DNA from: Poriferisphaera corsica
GTDB taxonomy: Bacteria > Planctomycetota > Phycisphaerae > Phycisphaerales > Phycisphaeraceae
Length of the DNA: 64,000 bases
NCBI RefSeq assembly: GCF_007747445.1
Contig: NZ_CP036425.1
Location: 1,844,175-1,908,174 of the forward strand
Direction: 5' to 3'
Made by a program: the position numbers and the translations under genes. The notes under the pieces were generated by a model. That model saw nothing but the letters and a program-made list of their open reading frames with translations, did not search any database and was not told where the DNA came from. The number at the start of each line of letters is the position of its first letter. Position 1 is the stretch's first letter. Positions 56,913-64,000 of this stretch are shown piece by piece.

Positions 56913-58922
56913 TTAACAATTCATGCCTGAGGGAGAAGTGGTTGAAAGTTTTTCTTCTGCGGTTGGCTCGAGGATGCCTTTTGCTTGGGGCCAAAGGAGA
57001 ACGGCTTCGAAAATCATCCAAATTTCGAGGAGGATGGTGGCGATGCCGATGGCGATGAGGAGGAAATTGGGGTCGTCAGCTTCGATCCATGCGGGGAAAT
57101 CTTCGGAGCCGATGAAGAGCTGATAGACCATAGCCCATGCGGGCATGATGAGCATGAAGATCATGGGGAGGAGAACGAACCAAACGGGTTTGTTGCGACG
57201 CCAGAGGTAGAAGGTGATGACGAGGAAGGCGAGGCCGCCGAGGAGCTGGTTGGTTGCGCCGAACATGGGCCAGAGCAAGAGGCCGCCTTTGCCGGCGTTG
57301 GTGGTGAGGAATGACCAGATACCTGTGATGCCATCGTCTTGAATGTGGGTGATGAGTGATTTTTCAACGGCACCAGCAGGGAGTGCGGCAATGATGGTTG
57401 CAACGATGATGGCAAAGATGGTCGCGGCGTGTTTATTCGTGAACCATGTTGCTGGATTGGCGGTTATTCGGATGGCATCAAGGCCAAAGAGAGGTTGTTC
57501 TGTTTTGTCGCTGCTTACAGCGTCAGCAGCAGGTTGGCGGACGAATGTGGCGGCAAGTTCTTGGACGACGTATCGCTGAAGACGGCAAGCGGTGTCGAGG
57601 GTTGTGCCTGCGAAGGATGCGACGAGGACGCCCATGAGTGCATTGGCAATGGTTTTGGAGAAGCCCATCGCGACGAGAAAGTTGCCGGAACCATCGACGA
57701 AGGCGCCGACTTTTGCGCCGAGGCCGTTGGATGCGTTCCAAGATGAGTAACGGGCTTCCCATGCGGCTTCGCCGAAGAGCATGGTGTCGCCGGATTTGAC
57801 GCCGAGGCCGAGGCCGGCAACGCATGCGATGATGACAAGTGTGGCGAGGAAACCTTCGAGAAGCATGCCGCCGTAACCGACGAATTGTGCGTCGGGGACT
57901 TCGTTTTTGAGTTGTTTGCTGGTTGTGCCGGAAGAGACGAGGCAGTGGAAGCCCGAGATGGCGCCGCAGGCGATGGTGATGAAGAGGAATGGGAAAATGA
58001 GTGGAGCGCCAGCGGGTGAGAAATTGAAAGCAGGCCCGATGATTTCGAGGGTTGGTGGGGCGCCGGATTCCATGACCTGGACACCGTTGATGGTCGGGGC
58101 GCCGCCGAAGAGCGAAGCGATCGTGAGGCCAACGACGATGAGGCCGAGGGCTGTGATGAGTTGAAGGGAGTTGATGTAGTCACGTGGTTGGAGGAGGAGC
58201 CAAACGGGGAGTACGGAGGCGACGTAGGAGTAAAGGAGGAGGACGATGACCCAGCCGATGATGGGCCACGATGCGAGTGAAGTGTTGAAGGTATGGAGGA
58301 AGCCGACGTCGCCGTAGATGACGGTGAGGTACATGATGGCGAGGGCGATGAGTGAGGGGATGAGGAGATTTTTGCCTTGTTTATGGAGGTATGAGCCGAT
58401 GATGACGGCGATGGGGATTTGGATAAGGCAAGGGAAGATGGCTGAGGGGTACATTTTGAAGACGGCAGCGATGACGAGGCCGAAGATAGCGAGAACGATG
58501 GTGAGTGCGAGGAAGAGGACAAAGAGGAAGAGGAGGCGGACACGTTTATTGAGGACGCGTCCTGCGATGTCACCGACGGTTTGACCGTTGTTGCGTAGGG
58601 AGACGATGAGGGAGCCAAAGTCGTGGACGGCGCCGATGAAGATAGAGCCAAGAATGACCCAGAGGAGCGCGGGAATCCAGCCCCACATGACAGCAATGGC
58701 AGGGCCAACGATTGGACCGGTGCCAGCGATAGAAGTGAAGTGGTGGCCGAAGACGACGCCGCGGTCTGTGGGAACGTAGTCGAGGTCATCACGGAGCCTG
58801 TAAGACGGGCAGACGTAGTTTGCTGATAGATTGAAGATTTTTTTACCAAGCCATCGGCCATAGGTGTGGTAAGCGATGATAAAAGCTAGGCCGGCACCGA
58901 TTGCGATCAGCAGCGTGCTCAT
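56913..58922 (-). CDS. cstA: Carbon starvation protein A (peptide/pyruvate transporter family)
   Basis: A 669-residue inner-membrane protein with about 16-18 hydrophobic segments. The N-terminal CstA domain has H-H-F-T-S-I-A-G-T-G-P-I-V-G-P-A and H-D-F-G-S-L, and the C-terminal half includes F-A-G-T-T-L-D-T-A-C-R-L-Q-R-Y and the D-U-F-4161-like end. The family imports peptides or pyruvate in starvation. I chose ATG 58922 (M-S-T-L-L); an upstream in-frame start at 58970 would add 16 residues before the first membrane segment. No two-component regulator (BtsSR-like) is nearby. Confidence 0.92.
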   Translation of the reverse strand: MSTLLIAIGAGLAFIIAYHTYGRWLGKKIFNLSANYVCPSYRLRDDLDYVPTDRGVVFGHHFTSIAGTGPIVGPAIAVMWGWIPALLWVILGSIFIGAVHDFGSLIVSLRNNGQTVGDIAGRVLNKRVRLLFLFVLFLALTIVLAIFGLVIAAVFKMYPSAIFPCLIQIPIAVIIGSYLHKQGKNLLIPSLIALAIMYLTVIYGDVGFLHTFNTSLASWPIIGWVIVLLLYSYVASVLPVWLLLQPRDYINSLQLITALGLIVVGLTIASLFGGAPTINGVQVMESGAPPTLEIIGPAFNFSPAGAPLIFPFLFITIACGAISGFHCLVSSGTTSKQLKNEVPDAQFVGYGGMLLEGFLATLVIIACVAGLGLGVKSGDTMLFGEAAWEARYSSWNASNGLGAKVGAFVDGSGNFLVAMGFSKTIANALMGVLVASFAGTTLDTACRLQRYVVQELAATFVRQPAADAVSSDKTEQPLFGLDAIRITANPATWFTNKHAATIFAIIVATIIAALPAGAVEKSLITHIQDDGITGIWSFLTTNAGKGGLLLWPMFGATNQLLGGLAFLVITFYLWRRNKPVWFVLLPMIFMLIMPAWAMVYQLFIGSEDFPAWIEADDPNFLLIAIGIATILLEIWMIFEAVLLWPQAKGILEPTAEEKLSTTSPSGMNC

Positions 58923-59084
58923 GAATTGTTCCTGTGTTTGTATCTTTGAAAAATAAAGCAGGCAATTCAAAGAAAGACGAACGTTACATGATAGCCAAGT
59001 TATTGGCTTTGATTATTGTAACTAGTTGATCAAGCGCGTGATACAGTCAAGCGTATTTGATATGACGGGGGTGAGGTATGAGAG

Positions 59085-59777
59085 TTAAGAGTCTTGTGAG
59101 GGAGCTTTGCCGAGCTTGACGCGTGCATCTTGGAAGAGTTCTTCGACTTTTTCCTGGATGAATTTTGTGGCTTGCTTGCCCTTCATGCTACAGATTTCTT
59201 CGTTGCTGATGGGCTGTCCGAAGTTGACGCCGATATGCTTGCCTTTACTGGGTTTTTTTTGTCCACGTGGCCATACGTCGAAAGCGCCTTCGATGGCGGC
59301 AGGGATGACGTTTGCTTTGGTGCGTTTGACGAGGAGCATGAAGCCGGGCTCGAATGGAGCGATTTTGCCGTCCTCACAGCGTGCGCCTTCGGGGAAGAGG
59401 ATGAGGGCTTCGTTGTGTTTGAGGACTTCGAGGCAGTCGCGCATGGCTTTGATATCGCCGTCACCTTGTTCGACGGGGATAGCGGAGAGGAGTTTGATGA
59501 GCAGGCCAAAGAACTTGTTTTCGAAGAGTCCTGAACGGGCGAGTGACCAGAATGGGCGTTTGCGCGAGCCAATGCCGAGAAGGATGGGGTCGAGGTAGCT
59601 CTGGTGGTTGCAAACGACGATCGTTGCGCCTTCAAGCGGGATGTTTTTCCAGTTCCAGACTGTTACTTTGTTTTGAGATCTAACCCACCAGCCAGACAGT
59701 GTGCTGCCGATGTACCACATGGGCTTACGCCACCATTGAAATTTCACACGTGATTCGATGTTCTTTTCGTTGCTCAT
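59085..59777 (-). CDS. plsC: 1-acyl-sn-glycerol-3-phosphate acyltransferase
   Basis: A 230-residue enzyme that makes phosphatidic acid from lysophosphatidic acid. Motifs are V-V-C-N-H-Q-S-Y-L-D-P near residue 55 (catalytic H-x4-D), the F-P-E-G-A-R motif near 123 and V-I-P-A-A-I-E-G near 155. It directly follows cmk on the same strand (43-base gap), an arrangement also seen in other bacteria. It is a stand-alone paralogue of the PlsC domain fused to MFS at 8.2 kb. Confidence 0.9.
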   Translation of the reverse strand: MSNEKNIESRVKFQWWRKPMWYIGSTLSGWWVRSQNKVTVWNWKNIPLEGATIVVCNHQSYLDPILLGIGSRKRPFWSLARSGLFENKFFGLLIKLLSAIPVEQGDGDIKAMRDCLEVLKHNEALILFPEGARCEDGKIAPFEPGFMLLVKRTKANVIPAAIEGAFDVWPRGQKKPSKGKHIGVNFGQPISNEEICSMKGKQATKFIQEKVEELFQDARVKLGKAPSQDS

Positions 59778-59820
59778 GAGTTGCGTTCTTTGCTTGGTGT
59801 TTGTGGTGTTGATTTACGGC

Positions 59821-60519
59821 TTATTGATCGGGTGATGGAGGTATGTTCATTTTCTCGCGAACAAGATTTTCAAGGTGGCTGATGACTTGTTCACGGTTCA
59901 TGCCAGAGGTATCGACGCGGATGGCATCGTCGGGACAGATGAGTGGGCCTTCTTTGCGGGTGGAGTCGCGGCGGTCACGCTCGATGATGTCGCGACGTAT
60001 CTGTTCGAGGTCAGCGCGTTTGCCTGCTTCTTGAAGCTGCAAAACACGTCGTTTCGCTCGGATGGTGGGGGTTGCGTCAAGGAAAAATTTGACATTGGCT
60101 TGCGGGAAGACGACGGAACCTTGGTCGCGGCCTTCGGTGACGAGTTTGGGGTGTTCTTTACCGATGCGGCGTTGAGTTTCGACGAGGACTTGGCGTACGG
60201 CTGCGAGGCAAGCGACCTCGCTGGTGGAACCGGTAACGTCGCGGTCGCGGATGCGGTCGGTGACGTCGAGTTTGCCGACATAGAGGCGTGGTGGATCTTC
60301 GTTCCAGTCGAAACGCATGGGTGTGTTGCGAGCGAGTTCGATGACAGCGTGAGATTCTGTGGCGGGGTTGATACCACGGTGGAGGGCTTTTGCTGTGAGG
60401 CCACGATACATGGCGCCGGTGTCGAGGAATTCGAGACCGAGTCGCTTGGCGAGGAAGCGAGCGACAGAAGATTTGCCTGAGCCAGCGGGCCCATCCAATG
60501 TGACGATCAGTTGATCCAT
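59821..60519 (-). CDS. cmk: Cytidylate kinase
   Basis: A 232-residue kinase that converts CMP/dCMP to the diphosphate. Walker A is D-G-P-A-G-S-G-K-S-S near residue 8, followed by D-T-G-A-M-Y-R-G-L, D-V-T-D-R-I-R (CMP-binding), T-E-G-R-D-Q-G-S-V-V-F and D-R-R-D-S-T-R. The start is ATG 60519 (M-D-Q-L-I); longer frames upstream are unlikely. Operon with plsC. Confidence 0.95.
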   Translation of the reverse strand: MDQLIVTLDGPAGSGKSSVARFLAKRLGLEFLDTGAMYRGLTAKALHRGINPATESHAVIELARNTPMRFDWNEDPPRLYVGKLDVTDRIRDRDVTGSTSEVACLAAVRQVLVETQRRIGKEHPKLVTEGRDQGSVVFPQANVKFFLDATPTIRAKRRVLQLQEAGKRADLEQIRRDIIERDRRDSTRKEGPLICPDDAIRVDTSGMNREQVISHLENLVREKMNIPPSPDQ

Positions 60520-60589
60520 AATGGTCAGTTTAACCGAGTTTTTAGTCTTATGGCGGTATCCACATCGTTGTGGATCAGGGTTATATCGA

Positions 60590-61837
60590 TCATTTATAAG
60601 TGTGTTTGGTGATATTGCTGCGTAATTTAGCTGACTTTGATTGTGACATTTTATCGTACCAGTACTGGACGCGGTCGGGCTTGAGCAGGAGGTAGTACAT
60701 TTGCCCGGTTGCGGCTTGGTGGCCGGCAATGGCTTCGGCTTGGGAGCCTACGCCGAGGTAGATGTCGGCGCGGCCGGCAGCACGTATTGCGCCGCCAGTA
60801 TCTTGATCGACCATGAGTTGGGTGAACGGTTGTTTATTGCCTTGATTGTCGGGAAGTGTGGTGGTGATGAGCATGGGGCAACCACGCGGGAAGATGGATT
60901 TGTCGGTGGCAAGTGAGCGGTATGGTGTGACATTGACGCCGAGAGAGCCGGCGGGCCATTGATCGGGCTTGTACCATTTGAAGAAAACGAATCGGTCGTT
61001 ACGAGAGATGTATTGGTTAAGGAGGTTGGGGTTTTGATTGAAGTAAGCGCGGATTGAGGAGAGGTTGATTTCGTGTTCGGACATGACGCCTTTTTCGGCT
61101 AGGAGTTTGCCGATGCTGGTGTAGTCGTGCCCATTGTTGCCCGCATAGCCGACGTATCGTGTGGAGCCATCAGTCATTTGGAGCTTTGCGGAGCCGTTGA
61201 CTTCAATGATATATGCGTCGAGGCGTGATGGTAGGTAGACGAGTTCGAGCCCGATGAGCTTGCCGGATTGTTCGAGCTGGTTACGTGTGTAGTAGCCGCC
61301 GATGACATCGCCAGTATTGGGGTTTGATCGAAGATCGGAAGGTCGTTTGAAGAGGGGGTATTGGTATGGGCCTTGACGTGTGGCAGAGGCTTTGAAGACT
61401 GGGGAGTAATAGGCGGTAAAGAGGACTTCACCGAGATTGTTCCAGCCAACGGATTGCCATAGGTCGAATTCGTCGAGTAAATCAGAGTATTTACGGACTT
61501 GGAGGAGCGCGTAGACAGAGGTGTAGGCGTGAGCGTGGCTGATTTGGGCAGTAGGGAAATATTGTTTTGTGGATTGCAGGTCAAACCAGTTGAGGCTTTT
61601 TTGTAGTGATTCGCGGTATGCAGGATCGGCGAGTTGCGAAAAAGCCTGGGCGAGTGCTGGAATATTGCTGGGGTTTTGGATGCGGACGAGGCTGGAAGAG
61701 CCGTCCGCGAGTGGTCGAGCATAGTCGGGAGCGGCGGGTGGCAGAGGTTGTGCTTGCTGGCAGGCAGCGAGAAAGAGAGATGAGAGGATGAGGCAATAGA
61801 AGCGACAGGTCAGCGTCCGTGCATGAATCCGCATCAT
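60590..61837 (-). CDS. mltA: Membrane-bound lytic murein transglycosylase A
   Basis: A 415-residue lipoprotein (F-L-A-A-C, Cys at about residue 26). The MltA fold is shown by F-T-A-Y-Y-S-P-V near residue 140, then Y-V-G-Y-A-G-N-N-G-H-D-Y near 225, and the 3D domain V-D-Q-D-T-G-G-A-I-R-A-A-G-R-A-D-I-Y-L-G near 355 with the catalytic Asp. It cleaves the glycan strands of peptidoglycan at the outer membrane. Together with LpoB it implies an active peptidoglycan cycle. A long polar insert (about residues 60-110) is characteristic of some non-enteric MltA. Confidence 0.9.
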   Translation of the reverse strand: MMRIHARTLTCRFYCLILSSLFLAACQQAQPLPPAAPDYARPLADGSSSLVRIQNPSNIPALAQAFSQLADPAYRESLQKSLNWFDLQSTKQYFPTAQISHAHAYTSVYALLQVRKYSDLLDEFDLWQSVGWNNLGEVLFTAYYSPVFKASATRQGPYQYPLFKRPSDLRSNPNTGDVIGGYYTRNQLEQSGKLIGLELVYLPSRLDAYIIEVNGSAKLQMTDGSTRYVGYAGNNGHDYTSIGKLLAEKGVMSEHEINLSSIRAYFNQNPNLLNQYISRNDRFVFFKWYKPDQWPAGSLGVNVTPYRSLATDKSIFPRGCPMLITTTLPDNQGNKQPFTQLMVDQDTGGAIRAAGRADIYLGVGSQAEAIAGHQAATGQMYYLLLKPDRVQYWYDKMSQSKSAKLRSNITKHTYK

Positions 61838-61981
61838 AATATTTCCTTTTGAAGTAATGCTGTGTCACAGGTATGACATGAAAGATATTATCATCTTTGC
61901 GAGTAATGTGTATGCTGAAGTTGGGTGGATGTGGAGATGGGCAGAATGGTTGAGATATGTTATGGAACATAAAGGAATGTA

Positions 61982-62638
61982 ATGGATATATTTATCTCGT
62001 ATTTATTTAGTCCAGAAACACGGTTTTTGTATTTTTCATGGGTGGTGATCGTGGTGATTAGTATTGTTTTGCACGAATTGGCGCATGGGTTAGCGGCAAT
62101 TAAGTGTGGGGATGATACGCCTGTACGGTTGGGACGCATGACGGCGAATCCGTTGGTGCATATGGGGCCATTTTCATTGTTTGCGTTGTTTGTGATGGGG
62201 ATTGCGTGGGGGGCGATGCCGATCGATCCTTCGAAGTTGAGAGGGAAGTATGCAGAAGCGTATGTGGCCATGGTAGGGCCATTGACAAACGTGTCGATTG
62301 CGATGGCATCGCTAGTTGTTGGTGGGTTATTAGTGAGGTTTAACTTGCTTCTACCCGATCCGCATCAGACACAACGGTTATTGCAGTTTTTGTTAACGGC
62401 GGGGTATGCGAATCTGTTTTTGGCAGCCTTTAATCTATTCCCAATACCGCCACTGGACGGGGCGCATGTGTTGGCAAATTATAGCCGCGGGTATGCGACT
62501 CTTGTGAGCGACCCGTCGAAACAGGGAATATGGATTATTGGTTTTATATTTGCGGTGGCGGTGTCTTGGGAAATGACACCTTACTTTTATGATGTGGCAG
62601 CCAGTGTGTTTAATTTTGTTGCGGTTAGTGGGATGTGA
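61982..62638 (+). CDS. Site-2 protease family (M50) membrane metalloprotease
   Basis: A 218-residue membrane protein. The zinc site H-E-L-A-H lies in the first transmembrane region (V-L-H-E-L-A-H-G-L-A-A-I, near residue 30), and the N/P-x-D-G motif is I-P-P-L-D-G-A-H near residue 155. At least four hydrophobic segments. It lacks a PDZ domain, so it is of the small SpoIVFB/YwhC-like type and probably not the RseP of the cell. Substrate unknown. Convergent with the PilZ gene. Confidence 0.88.
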   Translation: MDIFISYLFSPETRFLYFSWVVIVVISIVLHELAHGLAAIKCGDDTPVRLGRMTANPLVHMGPFSLFALFVMGIAWGAMPIDPSKLRGKYAEAYVAMVGPLTNVSIAMASLVVGGLLVRFNLLLPDPHQTQRLLQFLLTAGYANLFLAAFNLFPIPPLDGAHVLANYSRGYATLVSDPSKQGIWIIGFIFAVAVSWEMTPYFYDVAASVFNFVAVSGM

Positions 62639-62643
62639 TCAAG

Positions 62644-63285
62644 TCAGGCTGTTTGCTCGATTAGCATCTGGTGATATACCGCACGCAATTGATCATCAAT
62701 CAGAAGCTTGTAGGCTTCGTGGATTTTTTTTAACTTGGATTCTGTATCTGGGTTCGAAGTCTGCGATGCGTAGATTTGAATAAGTTTGTCATATGCGCGC
62801 TGGATTTGTGCAGTATTTGCATTTTTGGACAGATCAAGGATGCGGTAGTAATTGGGGAATTCAAATGATGCATGAATTGGTTTGGGACTGATATAAGGTG
62901 TGGTGCTGGATTGTGGGGTGAAACCAAACCTAGCGAGATGGTCGAGGTTTTGCTTTTGCTGGGTGGTGTGGTTCATGAACATGAGGCCGACTTCGTGTTT
63001 GAAGAGGCCGCGACGTTTGATCCAACGAGCTTGCGATTCGAGTCGCAGTTCCGTGGCTTGATGTGATAGCGTGAGTATACCGGTTTGTTGCTCGATTATG
63101 GGGCAAAGTTTGCCTTTGGACTCGACGCGCATGCCATCGGTTGAGATGTCGATAATCTGACCAAGCTCACAATGCAACGACTTGATTGAGTAGCGAGTCG
63201 AAGAACGACGGTAAGGGGATTGATTATCGGGCTGGTTGTGCTCGTCTTCAATAATATACAGATTGTGTTCGGGTTTCTTTTGCAT
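62644..63285 (-). CDS. PilZ domain fused to a degenerate J-domain
   Basis: A 213-residue protein. Residues about 27-110 form a PilZ-like domain (R-R-S-S-T-R-Y-S-I, then D-I-S-T-D-G-M-R-V-E-S, then A-R-W-I-K-R-R-G-L-F-K-H-E-V-G-L-M-F), the fold that binds cyclic di-GMP. Residues about 145-210 are J-domain-like (Y-Y-R-I-L-D-L-S-K-N-A-N-T-A-Q-I-Q-R-A-Y-D-K-L) but the H-P-D motif needed to stimulate DnaK is absent: Y-A-S-Q stands in its place. A link from second messenger to a partner protein is an inference. Confidence 0.72.
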   Translation of the reverse strand: MQKKPEHNLYIIEDEHNQPDNQSPYRRSSTRYSIKSLHCELGQIIDISTDGMRVESKGKLCPIIEQQTGILTLSHQATELRLESQARWIKRRGLFKHEVGLMFMNHTTQQKQNLDHLARFGFTPQSSTTPYISPKPIHASFEFPNYYRILDLSKNANTAQIQRAYDKLIQIYASQTSNPDTESKLKKIHEAYKLLIDDQLRAVYHQMLIEQTA

Positions 63286-63550
63286 TGCTATTTAGATCAA
63301 TCGGCAAAAGTCTTTGGTTATCGGCGTAGAAGTAGTCTGTGAAATGCGAGATATCTCGAACGTTGTCGATACAAACCGCATATTTTGTCATCACCCCTAG
63401 TTGATCAGCCTGATATGACTATTTGATTTAATGAAGTTTAGACAAAATGCAGTTCTACCATTGTATGTTTCGATGAATGGTAGTATTGCTACTGATGCAA
63501 ATGGTTGTGGTGCTGCGTTTGCAGTTCTAAATAAATTAGGTGGTTTCCGA

Positions 63551-64000
63551 TATGAATGAAGAGAATGAACAAGATCAGTGGTCACTTGATGTTTTCAAGA
63601 AGGCTGGAGTGGATGAGGTGCTTTCTCATTTGAACACAAGTTCATATGGATTGACGATATCGGAAGGTGAGCAGAGGTTAGGTGTGTTTGGAGAGAATGC
63701 AGTAAAGGAGAAAAAAACATCGCTGCTTCGGCAAGTGATGTCATATTTTTGGGGGCCAATACCGTGGATGATCGAGATTGCGGCTATTCTATCGGCTTGT
63801 GTACAGCATTGGCCAGATTTTATTATTATCGTGATTTTGTTGATTTTTAATGCTGCGGTGGGGTTTTGGCAAGAATATCAGGCAGCGAATGCGGTGGAGG
63901 CGTTGAAATCGCAATTGGCCGTCAAAGCACGTGTTAGACGGGGTGGTCAATGGGGTGAGATTAATGCGGAGAAATTAGTGCCTGGGGATGTGATCAGGAT
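63551..64000 (+). CDS. P-type cation-transporting ATPase, partial (N-terminal part)
   Basis: Only the first 150 residues are inside the window. It has the N-terminal cation-ATPase domain (S-S-Y-G-L-T-I-S-E-G-E-Q-R-L near residue 33, then F-G-E-N-A-V), two membrane segments (W-M-I-E-I-A-A-I-L-S-A and I-I-I-V-I-L-L-I-F-N-A-A-V-G-F-W-Q-E-Y-Q-A) and L-V-P-G-D-V-I at the actuator domain. The M1/M2 spacing and F-W-Q-E-Y-Q fit the plasma-membrane H+-ATPase (type IIIA) group more than Ca2+ pumps. The phosphorylated Asp lies outside. Confidence 0.85.

Noticed and set aside
57515-58861. A 448-codon open frame, Ser/Pro-rich, on the same strand as cstA
   Set aside because: It is a by-product of strong composition bias: cstA in the other frame has full family motifs, whereas this frame is low-complexity.

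Overview
The window looks like a chromosomal segment of a planctomycete, most likely of the Phycisphaerae. The reasons are two proteins with PEP-CTERM sorting tails (one also carrying a dockerin-like domain), a prepilin-like protein of the kind abundant in Planctomycetes, peptidoglycan-synthesis accessory lipoproteins with mostly Gram-negative housekeeping genes, and scarce Shine-Dalgarno signals in the host genes. No rRNA or other taxonomic marker is present, so this is inference.

Layout. 1-16.8 kb: housekeeping genes on both strands (metallophosphoesterase, TorF-like porin, P-loop ATPase with membrane segments, trpE behind a Trp-rich leader peptide, FliN-like protein, NfeD-like protein, sugar-isomerase-like protein, MFS-PlsC fusion, SPFH protein, folE2, hsp20, lon, PduO-type cobalamin adenosyltransferase). 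16.9-18.2 kb: an AT-rich patch with an FkbM methyltransferase and a probable glycosyltransferase remnant. 18.2-26.5 kb: RluA-type pseudouridine synthase, a membrane-anchored TPR-like protein and a one-direction run of secreted proteins (LpoB, YcfL-like, COG3014-like TPR lipoprotein, CsgG/LpoB-like protein, PEGA-domain protein). 26.6 kb: tRNA-His. 27-28.9 kb: a truncated peptide transporter and a frameshifted TPR remnant.

28.96-39.08 kb: the most interesting region, an integrated element of about 10.1 kb bounded by an 18-bp direct repeat that fits the pattern of a XerCD dif site. It has no integrase, portal, terminase or tail gene. It has an A32/HerA-like packaging ATPase, a 327-residue candidate double jelly-roll major capsid protein, a beta-rich candidate spike or minor capsid protein, about ten small single-pass membrane proteins, a winged-helix candidate replication protein and a hairpin-rich non-coding region. 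I read it as a provirus of a tailless, membrane-containing phage (PM2/FLiP-like in architecture) that uses the host Xer recombinases to enter dif.

39.2-64 kb: purN, gluQ, a 1041-residue repetitive dockerin/PEP-CTERM surface protein, a zinc-ribbon membrane protein behind a perfect palindrome, an APH-type kinase, an MFS transporter, a class C beta-lactamase-like serine hydrolase, hisA, a gamma carbonic anhydrase, a small secretion-related trio (DUF2946-like, prepilin-like, PEP-CTERM), a MazG-like hydrolase, GNAT, nadB, LEA-type lipoprotein, cstA, plsC-cmk, mltA, an M50 protease, a PilZ-J-domain fusion and the start of a P-type ATPase.

Strand composition switches near 17-18 kb: the + strand is C-rich to the left and G-rich to the right, whichever strand genes lie on. 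With the dif-like site about 11 kb away, this suggests a replichore boundary, but the sign of the skew is that of an origin, not a terminus. This conflict is recorded as a finding.
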